Notes under the pieces: model-generated
What the model was told of the DNA's origin: nothing
Databases searched by the model: none
The model's input: the letters and a program-made list of their open reading frames with translations, nothing else
Shown here: positions 1-5,355 of the stretch, in pieces
Layout of the letters: every line of letters starts with the position of its first letter
Position numbering within the stretch: position 1 is the stretch's first letter
Position numbers and translations under genes: made by a program
Assembly: GCA_001790315.1 (NCBI GenBank)
Contig: MGCE01000110.1
Span: 1-9,841, forward strand
Length of the DNA: 9,841 bases
Reading direction: 5' to 3'
DNA from: Candidatus Rokubacteria bacterium RIFCSPLOWO2_02_FULL_72_37
Lineage (GTDB): Bacteria; Methylomirabilota; Methylomirabilia; Rokubacteriales; CSP1-6

Positions 1-206
1 CCCGGCCCTTTCCGTGTCACGTCGGCGCCCATCGCCCCCACCGCGGCGATCGTGCGGAGGCAATCCTCGGCCTCCAGGAACCCGTGCACCTCCGTCGGCC
101 CCTCGCCGAGCGCGGCGAGCAGCGCCGCACGGTGCGAGACCGACTTGTCCCCCGGGACCGGTGCGACACCCGTGAAGCACGCCACCGGTCTCACCCGGAA
201 TCTCAC
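1..206 (-). CDS. aroA: 3-phosphoshikimate 1-carboxyvinyltransferase (EPSP synthase), N-terminal part
   Basis: The first 68 codons of EPSP synthase, which joins phosphoenolpyruvate to shikimate 3-phosphate one step before chorismate; the rest is outside the window. After a short lead come VPGDKSVSHRAALLAALGEG (17-36), with the family's conserved substrate-binding Lys21, Ser22 and Arg26 equivalents, and GFLEAEDCLRTIAAVGAMGADV (42-63), matching the usual SxDxxxT...LGA segment. The GTG at 206 overlaps the tyrA stop (GTGA); further in-frame GTG codons at 194 and 185 are alternatives. Since the active-site region that separates glyphosate-sensitive from tolerant classes is largely missing, the class cannot be called. 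Its place after pheA-hisC-tyrA completes an aromatic amino acid unit. Confidence 0.93.
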   Translation of the reverse strand, partial: MRFRVRPVACFTGVAPVPGDKSVSHRAALLAALGEGPTEVHGFLEAEDCLRTIAAVGAMGADVTRKGP

Positions 207-1051
207 CGGAGCGTCTCCCGCGCATCCCGGGCGCGCGCCAGGATCGCGCGCAATTCCCCGCGTGCGCCGGACGCGATCGCGCGCTCGAGATCGTCCAGCG
301 CCGTCCGAAACCGGCCAAGCCCCCCCAGCACGGCCTCCCGATTGGCGACGAAGATCTCGGTCCACACGTCCGGATCCGACGCAGCGATGCGCGTCGTGTC
401 GCAAAACCCGCGCGCCGCGAACTCGAGCGCGTCGGCCTCGAATCGCGCGGTTCCGTCCATCAGCGCATAGGCGACCGCGTGCGGGAGGTGGCTGATCGCG
501 GCGACGATTCGATCGTGAGCGCCCGGATCGAGCACGCGCACGCGGGCCCCCAGCGCCTCCCACAGCTCCGTCACCGCCTTCGTCGCACGGGGCTCGGTGC
601 GGTCGGTCGGCGTGACGATCACCGTCCGCTCGCGAAACAGGTCGGCCCGGGCGACGCCATAGCCGCTCTGCTCGGATCCGGCCATCGGATGGCTTCCGAC
701 GAACGCGAGGCGACGCTGCTCCGTGAGTCGCTCCGCGGCCCGCACGATGCCGCCTTTCGTCGAGCCCACGTCGGTGATCACCGCTTCCTCTGGCGCACTG
801 CGCCAGACGCCGGAGAGGAGTCCCTCGATCGCCAGCACCGGCGTCGCCAGCACGATGAAATCCGCCCCGCGCACCCCGTCCTCGGCATCCGTGGTGACGC
901 GGTCCAGCACGCCGTCGCGAAGGGCCGGCTCGAGGCGCCGCGCGTCACGACCCACCCCGACGATCTCCCGTGCGAGCCCGCCGGCGCGCACGGCCTTGGC
1001 GACCGAGCCGCCCAGCAGGCCCACGCCGACGATCGCGAGTCGCCGGATCAC
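203..1051 (-). CDS. tyrA: Prephenate/arogenate dehydrogenase
   Basis: A 282-residue oxidative decarboxylase of the tyrosine branch: prephenate to 4-hydroxyphenylpyruvate, or arogenate to tyrosine. The N-terminal Rossmann fold has LAIVGVGLLGGS (5-16). TDVGSTKG (93-100), SHPMAGSEQSGYG (120-132) and SHLPHAVAYAL (187-197) are the TyrA substrate-site motifs, and TTRIAASDPDVW (219-230) follows. There is no chorismate mutase or ACT domain, so it is the short single-domain type and chorismate mutase activity comes from PheA. After the second beta strand it reads GVGRDARR (32-39) where NAD-specific TyrA usually has an Asp in GYD; this may mean NADP use. The GTG start at 1051 overlaps the hisC stop (GTGA) and directly precedes the dinucleotide fold. 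The end overlaps aroA the same way. Confidence 0.94.
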   Translation of the reverse strand: MIRRLAIVGVGLLGGSVAKAVRAGGLAREIVGVGRDARRLEPALRDGVLDRVTTDAEDGVRGADFIVLATPVLAIEGLLSGVWRSAPEEAVITDVGSTKGGIVRAAERLTEQRRLAFVGSHPMAGSEQSGYGVARADLFRERTVIVTPTDRTEPRATKAVTELWEALGARVRVLDPGAHDRIVAAISHLPHAVAYALMDGTARFEADALEFAARGFCDTTRIAASDPDVWTEIFVANREAVLGGLGRFRTALDDLERAIASGARGELRAILARARDARETLR

Positions 1052-2160
1052 GCGGCCGATTTCCCCAGTACGATCCACAGTGCCTTCACGAGCTTGCGAT
1101 TCTCCTCCGGTGTGCCCACGGTGACACGGAGCGCGGTCTCCATGCCGAACGGCGTCATCGGCCGCACGATCACGCCTTCCTTCAGCAGCCGTTGATAGAT
1201 GTCGAGCGCGCTGCGTCCGGCGTCGACCAGGATGAAGTTCGCGCGCGACGGCACGTACTGGAGCCCGAGCTCCTTGAACTCCTCGTAGAGGAAGTGGCGG
1301 CCGGCTTCGATCGTCCGGACACATTCCAGCACGTGTGCCTCGTCGTCCAGCGCGGCGAGCGCCGCCGCCTGCGCCAGCGAGTTCACGTTGAACGGCTGCC
1401 GGATGCGATTCATCAGCGAGATCGCGTCGGCGTCGGCGACGCCGTATCCCACGCGCAGCCCGGCGAGGCTCGCCGCCTTGGAGAACGTGCGGAGGACGAG
1501 GACCTTGCGCCCCTGCTTCACGTAGGCGAGCGTCTCCGGGAAGTCCGCTCCCGCCGCGAACTCCACGTACGCCTCGTCGAAGACGACGATGGTACGCTCC
1601 GGCACCCGCGCCATGAAGTGCTCGACCTCCTCCGCGGTCACGATCGTCGCCGTCGGGTTGTTCGGGTTGGCGATGAAGACGAGCTTCGTGAGCGGCGTGA
1701 GCGCCCGCGCCATGGCCTCGAGGTCGAGGCGATAGTCCTTCAGCATCACCATCACGCGGACGCCGCCGGCGGCCTGGACGATCATCGGGTACACCACGAA
1801 CGACGGGTGCGGCACGATCGCCTCGTCGCCCGGACGCAGGAATGCGCGCACGAGCAGCTCGATCAGCTCGTTCGAGCCGTTGCCGAGGACGATCTGATCC
1901 TGCGAGACGCCGTGCTTCTTGGCAAGGGCTTGCCGGAGGTAGAAGCCGCTGCCATCGGGATAGCGGTTGAGGCCGCCGAGCGCCGCCACCACCGCCTTCT
2001 GCACGCGGGCCGACGGCGGCAGGGGATTCTCGTTCGACGCCAGCTTGATCGCGTCGTGGATCCCGAACTCCCGTTCCAGCTCCTCGATCGGCTTGCCGGG
2101 CTCGTAGGGCGCGATGCCCAGAATGTGCTCGTTGGCCAGTGATTCCCACTGGGTTGGCAT
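1048..2160 (-). CDS. hisC: HisC-family aminotransferase (histidinol-phosphate / aromatic)
   Basis: A 370-residue fold-type I PLP aminotransferase of the HisC subgroup. Visible motifs are ASNENPLPPS (41-50), RYPDGSG (66-72), GNGSNELIELL (93-103), ANPNNPT (164-170), VFDEAYVEF (193-201) with PLP-contacting Asp195, and TFSKAASLAGLRVGYG (225-240) with the Schiff-base Lys228. By family it would be called histidinol-phosphate aminotransferase. It lies between pheA and tyrA with no histidine gene in view, so it probably transaminates phenylpyruvate and 4-hydroxyphenylpyruvate, or prephenate, whether or not it also serves histidine synthesis; such double use is known for B. subtilis HisC beside tyrA. 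ATG at 2160 follows AAGGAG. The stop overlaps the tyrA GTG (GTGA). Family assignment is firm, substrate is inferred. Confidence 0.93.
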   Translation of the reverse strand: MPTQWESLANEHILGIAPYEPGKPIEELEREFGIHDAIKLASNENPLPPSARVQKAVVAALGGLNRYPDGSGFYLRQALAKKHGVSQDQIVLGNGSNELIELLVRAFLRPGDEAIVPHPSFVVYPMIVQAAGGVRVMVMLKDYRLDLEAMARALTPLTKLVFIANPNNPTATIVTAEEVEHFMARVPERTIVVFDEAYVEFAAGADFPETLAYVKQGRKVLVLRTFSKAASLAGLRVGYGVADADAISLMNRIRQPFNVNSLAQAAALAALDDEAHVLECVRTIEAGRHFLYEEFKELGLQYVPSRANFILVDAGRSALDIYQRLLKEGVIVRPMTPFGMETALRVTVGTPEENRKLVKALWIVLGKSAA

Positions 2161-2165
2161 GAGCT

Positions 2166-2171
2166 CTCCTT
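2166..2171 (-). promoter_or_regulatory. Ribosome binding site of hisC, overlapping the pheA stop
   Basis: AAGGAG stands five bases before the hisC ATG and shares two bases with the pheA TAA stop (TAAGGAG). Terminating ribosomes on pheA are placed directly on the hisC initiation site, suggesting coupled translation despite the 9-base gap. Confidence 0.8.
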
Positions 2172-3231
2172 ATGCCGCCGGGTACGACCCCAGGATCTTG
2201 AGGAAGAGGGTCCGCTCCCCGATCTCGCGTAACACCGACGCGACTTCGGGGGTGTCACGGTGTCCCTCGAGGTCGACGAAGATCACGTACTCCCACGGAC
2301 CGTGCTTGGCCGGACGCGACTCGATCTTGGTGAGATTGAGGCGCGCCCGGGCGAGGGGTTCCAGGATGCGGTACAGCGCGCCGGGCTCGTTCCGCATGGC
2401 GAAGAGGATCGATGTCTTGTCGCGACCGGTCGCTCCCACCGGCGTCCTGCCGATCACGAGGAACCGCGTCGAATTCTGCGGGTTGTCCTCGATCCGCGAT
2501 CTCAGGACGGGTACGCCGTAGAGCTCCCCGGCCAGCGCCGAGGCGATCGCCGCGATCCCGGAATCCTCCGCCGCCATCTCCGCCGCCGCCGCCGTCGAGG
2601 AGACCTCTTCGGTCTCGACCTCCGCGAGGTGCGACGCGAGCCAGTCGCGGCACTGCGCGAGCGCCTGTGGGTGCGAGAGCACGCGCTTGACTTCACCGAG
2701 ATCGCTCGCCTTCGACAGGAGCTGCTGAGCGATGTCCAATCGCAACTCCCCGCAGATCACCGCGTCCGAGGCGATGAGCCGGTCGAGCGTGACATTGACC
2801 GCGCCCTCGGTGCTGTTTTCCACGGGCACGACGCCGAACTCCGCGCGCCCGCGCTCGACCTCGTCGAACACCTCGACGATCGACCGCGCCGGCCGGTAGA
2901 CGCCCGCGCTCCCGAACCGCTCGCGCGCCGCTTGGTGCGTGAACGTCGCCTGCGGGCCGAGGTAGGTGACCGTGAGCGTCGCCTCGAGCGCGCGGCACGC
3001 CGAGAGGATCTCGCGCCACACCGCCAGGATCGCCTCGGCCGGCAAGGGGCCGACGTTCGCGGCCATCAACCGGCGCACGATCTCCGCCTCACGCTCCGGA
3101 GCGTAGACGGGTGCCTCCTGACGTCGTTTGAGGTCTCCGATCTTGAGGGCGGCCTCTGCGCGTTCGGTGAGGAGCTTGAGAATTTGGTTGTCGAGTTCGT
3201 TGATCCTGAGACGCCAATCGTCCCAGTTCAT
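2170..3231 (-). CDS. pheA: Bifunctional chorismate mutase / prephenate dehydratase (P-protein)
   Basis: A 353-residue cytoplasmic enzyme that turns chorismate into prephenate and then phenylpyruvate, the committed steps to phenylalanine. Residues 1-85 are an AroQ-type chorismate mutase (RLRINELDNQILKLLTERA; KIGDLKRRQEAPVYAPERE). Residues about 87-262 are the dehydratase, with YLGPQATFTHQAA (90-102), PVENSTEGAVNVTLDRL (136-152) and the catalytic TRF in STRFLVIG (254-261). Residues 271-350 are an ACT domain with GALYRIL (284-290) and ESRP (304-307), the pair of motifs that bind phenylalanine in feedback-inhibited P-proteins, so end-product inhibition is likely. A short alanine-rich GCC-repeat stretch (TAAAAEMAAED, 213-223) is present. 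The start is set by AGGAG at 3237-3241. Its stop codon is fused to the hisC ribosome binding site, nine bases before hisC. Confidence 0.97.
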   Translation of the reverse strand: MNWDDWRLRINELDNQILKLLTERAEAALKIGDLKRRQEAPVYAPEREAEIVRRLMAANVGPLPAEAILAVWREILSACRALEATLTVTYLGPQATFTHQAARERFGSAGVYRPARSIVEVFDEVERGRAEFGVVPVENSTEGAVNVTLDRLIASDAVICGELRLDIAQQLLSKASDLGEVKRVLSHPQALAQCRDWLASHLAEVETEEVSSTAAAAEMAAEDSGIAAIASALAGELYGVPVLRSRIEDNPQNSTRFLVIGRTPVGATGRDKTSILFAMRNEPGALYRILEPLARARLNLTKIESRPAKHGPWEYVIFVDLEGHRDTPEVASVLREIGERTLFLKILGSYPAA

Positions 3232-3236
3232 AGAAA

Positions 3237-3241
3237 CTCCT
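3237..3241 (-). promoter_or_regulatory. Ribosome binding site of pheA
   Basis: AGGAG followed by TTTCT and then the ATG at 3231. This strong, well-spaced site fixes the pheA start, although the frame remains open upstream into rluB. It is the clearest independent ribosome binding site in the window, fitting a gene that opens a transcription unit. Confidence 0.8.
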
Positions 3242-3263
3242 GACGGTCTGACGCTCGTTGACG
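3241..3263 (-). repeat. Three CGTCA repeats in the pheA leader
   Basis: In the transcribed direction CGTCA occurs at 3263-3259, 3253-3249 and 3245-3241, spaced 10 and 8 bases apart. All lie between the predicted transcription start and the pheA start, and the last shares its A with the AGGAG ribosome binding site. They could form a site for a repressor or RNA-binding protein controlling aromatic amino acid synthesis, or be chance in a short stretch. No leader peptide or attenuator stem can be seen; the region is too short for classical attenuation. Confidence 0.35.
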
Positions 3264-3270
3264 TTCGATC

Positions 3271-3299
3271 ATTATAGGCTCGGCCCCGCCGGAGAGCAA
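3271..3299 (-). promoter_or_regulatory. Candidate sigma70-type promoter for pheA-hisC-tyrA-aroA
   Basis: The minus strand shows TTGCTC (3299-3294), a 17-base spacer and a perfect TATAAT (3276-3271). Only the TTG core of the -35 box matches consensus, but the spacing is optimal and a full TATAAT is rare in DNA this GC-rich. It overlaps the end of rluB, and the rluB stop codon TAA lies within the -10 box. Initiation would be expected near 3264, giving a leader of about 33 bases before pheA. It coincides with the widest intergenic gap in the window, which supports a real transcription start. Confidence 0.6.
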
Positions 3300-4057
3300 G
3301 GCGAAGAACCGGGGCGGCCCCGGGCTGCGGCGGGCTCGCCCGTGACCGCCGCACGCAGCGCCCGCACCTCGTCGGTGGTGAGGCGCCGCGTCGCGCCGGA
3401 CGCCAGCCCGCCGAGACGGATCGGTCCGAATGCCACGCGACGCAGCGCAACCACGCGGTGGCCGAGCGCCTCACAGTAGCGCTTCACCTCGTGCTTCCGG
3501 CCCTCCGTGAAGGTCAGCGCGAGCCGGCTCTCTCCCCCGCCCGAGCCCAGCAGCTCCACCCGCTGTGGTCGTGCGGGGCCATCGGCGAGCACCGTCCCGC
3601 GCCGCCACCGGGCGAGATCCGCGCGCGTCACGCGTCCCTCCACGCGCGCCTCGTAGACGCGCGGCAGCGCGTACCGGGGGTGCAGCAGCCGGTGGGTCAA
3701 CGTCCCGTCGTTCGTGAGCAGGAGCACTCCCTCGACGTCCCAGTCGAGTCGTCCAACCGGGTGGAGCCGTACGCCCTCGCTCACGAGGTCGGTGACCACC
3801 GGCCGCCCGTGGGGGTCGGCGAGCGTCGTGACGTAACCGCGCGGCTTGTTGAGGAGCAGATAGCGCGTCGCCTCGCGCGGTGGGAGTCGACGCCCGTCGA
3901 CCTCGATCACGTCGACATCCGGATCGGCCGGCGGCGCGGGCGGCTGCACGGCGACGCCGTTCACCGTGACGCGCCCCTCGGCGATAAGGCGGTCAGCCCC
4001 CCGTCGGGACGTCAGGCCCGCCTGCGCCAGGATCTTGTTGAGGCGGAGCTTCGCCAT
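3272..4057 (-). CDS. rluB: Ribosomal large-subunit pseudouridine synthase, RluB/RsuA family
   Basis: A 261-residue protein converting uridine to pseudouridine in rRNA; RluB acts on helix 89-region 23S rRNA in E. coli. The N-terminal S4 RNA-binding domain runs from about residue 4 to 50 (LRLNKILAQAGLTSRRGADRL). The catalytic domain has LLLNKPRGYVTT (67-78) and the active-site loop GRLDWDVEG at 102-110 with catalytic Asp105; the family usually has Thr where Val108 stands. The ATG at 4057 is fixed by the S4 domain beginning at once, so the 65-base overlap with scpB is real. The last 25 residues are a Pro/Gly/Ser-rich tail. Target choice (RluB versus RluE/RluF/RsuA) is inferred from the trpS-scpA-scpB-rluB gene order, not from diagnostic residues. 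The stop TAA sits inside a TATAAT promoter element for pheA. Confidence 0.9.
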   Translation of the reverse strand: MAKLRLNKILAQAGLTSRRGADRLIAEGRVTVNGVAVQPPAPPADPDVDVIEVDGRRLPPREATRYLLLNKPRGYVTTLADPHGRPVVTDLVSEGVRLHPVGRLDWDVEGVLLLTNDGTLTHRLLHPRYALPRVYEARVEGRVTRADLARWRRGTVLADGPARPQRVELLGSGGGESRLALTFTEGRKHEVKRYCEALGHRVVALRRVAFGPIRLGGLASGATRRLTTDEVRALRAAVTGEPAAARGRPGSSPCSPAGPSL

Positions 4058-4598
4058 TCTCGCTCACCGGAGCGAGCTCGGGCACGACGAGCTCGCCCTC
4101 GACCTTTGGCAGCTCACCCAGGTCGCGCAGCCCGAACGCGACGAGGAACTCGCGCGTGGTCTCGTAGAGGAAGGGGCGGCCCGGGGCGTCCTTCCGCCCC
4201 GCGATCCGGAGGAGGCGGCGCTCGAGGAGGTTCTCGAGCACGCCCTCGGAGTTCACGCCACGGATGGCGTCCAGCTCGGGACGCGAGACGGGCTGCTTGT
4301 ACGCGACGATCGCCAGTGCCTCGAGCGCTGGGCGGGAGAGACGAACCCTCGTGCGCGCTCGCGCCAGCCGGACGAGCCACGGCGCCATTTCCGGGCGCGT
4401 GACCAGGCGGAAGCCGCCGCCGACCTCGACGATCTGCAGGGCGCCGTTCGCGGCGGCGTAACGGGCCCGCAGCTCGCCGACCAGCTCCCGTGCCGTCGCG
4501 GCGTCGGGCAGCTCGAGCACCTCACGGATCCGCTCCGGATCGAGGGGGCTGTCGGAGGCGAAGAGGAGCGCCTCCACGATCTCAGCCGGCATCGGCAC
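3993..4598 (-). CDS. scpB: Segregation and condensation protein B
   Basis: A 201-residue partner of ScpA in the SMC-ScpAB complex. Two winged-helix domains are visible: residues about 3-85 (EIVEALLFASDSPLDPERI near the start) and about 87-163, the latter with the family core ALEALAIVAYKQPVSRPEL (91-109) and RGVNSEGVLENLLERRLL. The frame starts at a GTG (4598) with GAGG six bases upstream and overlaps scpA by 17 bases; an ATG two codons later (4592) is equally possible. The C-terminal tail after about residue 175 is low in complexity and rich in Pro, Gly and acidic residues, with no domain expected there. The last 20 residues are written over the first codons of the rluB gene in another frame (65-base overlap). 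Confidence 0.95.
   Translation of the reverse strand: MPMPAEIVEALLFASDSPLDPERIREVLELPDAATARELVGELRARYAAANGALQIVEVGGGFRLVTRPEMAPWLVRLARARTRVRLSRPALEALAIVAYKQPVSRPELDAIRGVNSEGVLENLLERRLLRIAGRKDAPGRPFLYETTREFLVAFGLRDLGELPKVEGELVVPELAPVSENGEAPPQQDPGAGGPDVPTGG
4059..4076 (-). promoter_or_regulatory. Hairpin one base upstream of the rluB start codon
   Basis: On the transcript, CTCGCTC (4076-4070), a CGGT loop (4069-4066) and GAGCGAG (4065-4059) form a perfect 7-bp stem with a 4-base loop, ending one base before the rluB ATG. The 3' arm holds the only purine-rich, Shine-Dalgarno-like bases for rluB. Folding would hide the initiation site unless ribosomes translating scpB, whose frame runs through it, melt the stem. 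The inverted repeat is directly visible; the coupling role is inference. It is also coding sequence for the ScpB tail, and GC-rich DNA forms such stems by chance more often than average. Confidence 0.5.
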
Positions 4599-5355
4599 GG
4601 GTGGCCTCGTGCGCCGGGACGGCGGGCTGGTGCTCGATGACGATCTCCCCGAACAGCTCGGTCTGCTGTGTCCGGATGCGACCGAGCCGGACGAGCTCGA
4701 GCACGGCCAGCAGGGTCACGACGATCTCGGAGCGTCCTCGCTCACCTCCGGTGAGCGAGGAGAACAGGAGCGACCAGCTGTCCCGCAGCAACGTCAGGAT
4801 CTCGGTCATGCGCTCGAGCACGGACGGTGGGTTGGGCTCGACCTCGCGCGGCCGCTGGCGCAGCTGCTCCTCGATCAACCGCCGGAGCGCGCGCTCGAGC
4901 CAGTGCACGCTCAGGTCTTCGAGGGGGATCTCCTCGGGGGCCGGGAGCGTGCCAGTCGGGCGCGCCCAGAGCAGCGCCTGCTCGGCCTCGCGCCCGGCCA
5001 GCCACGCGCCGAGCGCCTTGACCCGCGCGTATTCCCGCAGGCGCTCCTGCAGCTCCAGCTTGAGCGTCTCCGCGTCGTCGTCGAGCTGTTCCTCGATCTC
5101 GTCCGGCGGCACGAGGAGCTTGGACTTGAGGTAGATCAGGGTCGCCGCCATCACGAGGTAGGCCCCGGCGGTCTCGAGGTCACGGAACTCCACGGCCTCC
5201 AGGTGTGCGACGTACTGGTCGGTGATCGCGCGCACCGGCAGCGCCGCCAGGTCGATCTCGTTCGTCCGACACAGATGCAGAAGGAGGTCGAGCGGTCCCT
5301 CGAAGCTCCCCACGCGAAGCGTGAGGTCGCGTGCGGAGTCGACCGTCCCGCTCAT
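4582..5355 (-). CDS. scpA: Segregation and condensation protein A
   Basis: A 257-residue kleisin that bridges the SMC ATPase heads and binds ScpB, compacting and separating newly replicated chromosomes. The N-terminal SMC-neck-binding helical part has the family signature FEGPLDLLLHL (18-28) and LVMAATLIYLKSKLLVP (67-83). An acidic linker with EIEEQLDDDAE follows (86-96). The C-terminal winged helix with LLAVLELVRLGRIRTQQ (215-231) fits the partner SMC head. The start at 5355 overlaps the trpS stop (ATGA); no good Shine-Dalgarno stands directly upstream, so it probably depends on coupling. Its end overlaps the start of scpB by 17 bases, typical for a pair made in fixed proportion. No smc gene lies in the window. 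Confidence 0.96.
   Translation of the reverse strand: MSGTVDSARDLTLRVGSFEGPLDLLLHLCRTNEIDLAALPVRAITDQYVAHLEAVEFRDLETAGAYLVMAATLIYLKSKLLVPPDEIEEQLDDDAETLKLELQERLREYARVKALGAWLAGREAEQALLWARPTGTLPAPEEIPLEDLSVHWLERALRRLIEEQLRQRPREVEPNPPSVLERMTEILTLLRDSWSLLFSSLTGGERGRSEIVVTLLAVLELVRLGRIRTQQTELFGEIVIEHQPAVPAHEATRADAG

Noticed and set aside
970..2142. A 390-codon open frame on the plus strand antisense to hisC
   Set aside because: It is the complementary reading of a GC-rich gene; its product is Arg/His/Asp-rich without any recognisable motif, and hisC is fully conserved on the other strand.
1052..2149. Long in-frame extension upstream of tyrA through the hisC region
   Set aside because: Open only because stops are rare in this GC-rich DNA; the TyrA dinucleotide fold starts right after the GTG at 1051, and the extension is low-complexity Arg/Gly/Ala.
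2562..2600. GCC-rich microsatellite in pheA
   Set aside because: It encodes a short alanine-rich loop in the dehydratase domain; too short and impure to argue for slippage or phase variation.
3277..3293. Small GC-rich palindrome (CGGC GGG GCCG) between the promoter boxes, considered as a terminator for the upstream operon
   Set aside because: Only a 4-bp stem with no T-run after it, so it is not a credible intrinsic terminator.
3232..3474. In-frame extension of pheA into the rluB 3' end
   Set aside because: The AGGAG-ATG at 3231 places chorismate mutase helix 1 at the N-terminus as in the family, and the extension shows no domain.
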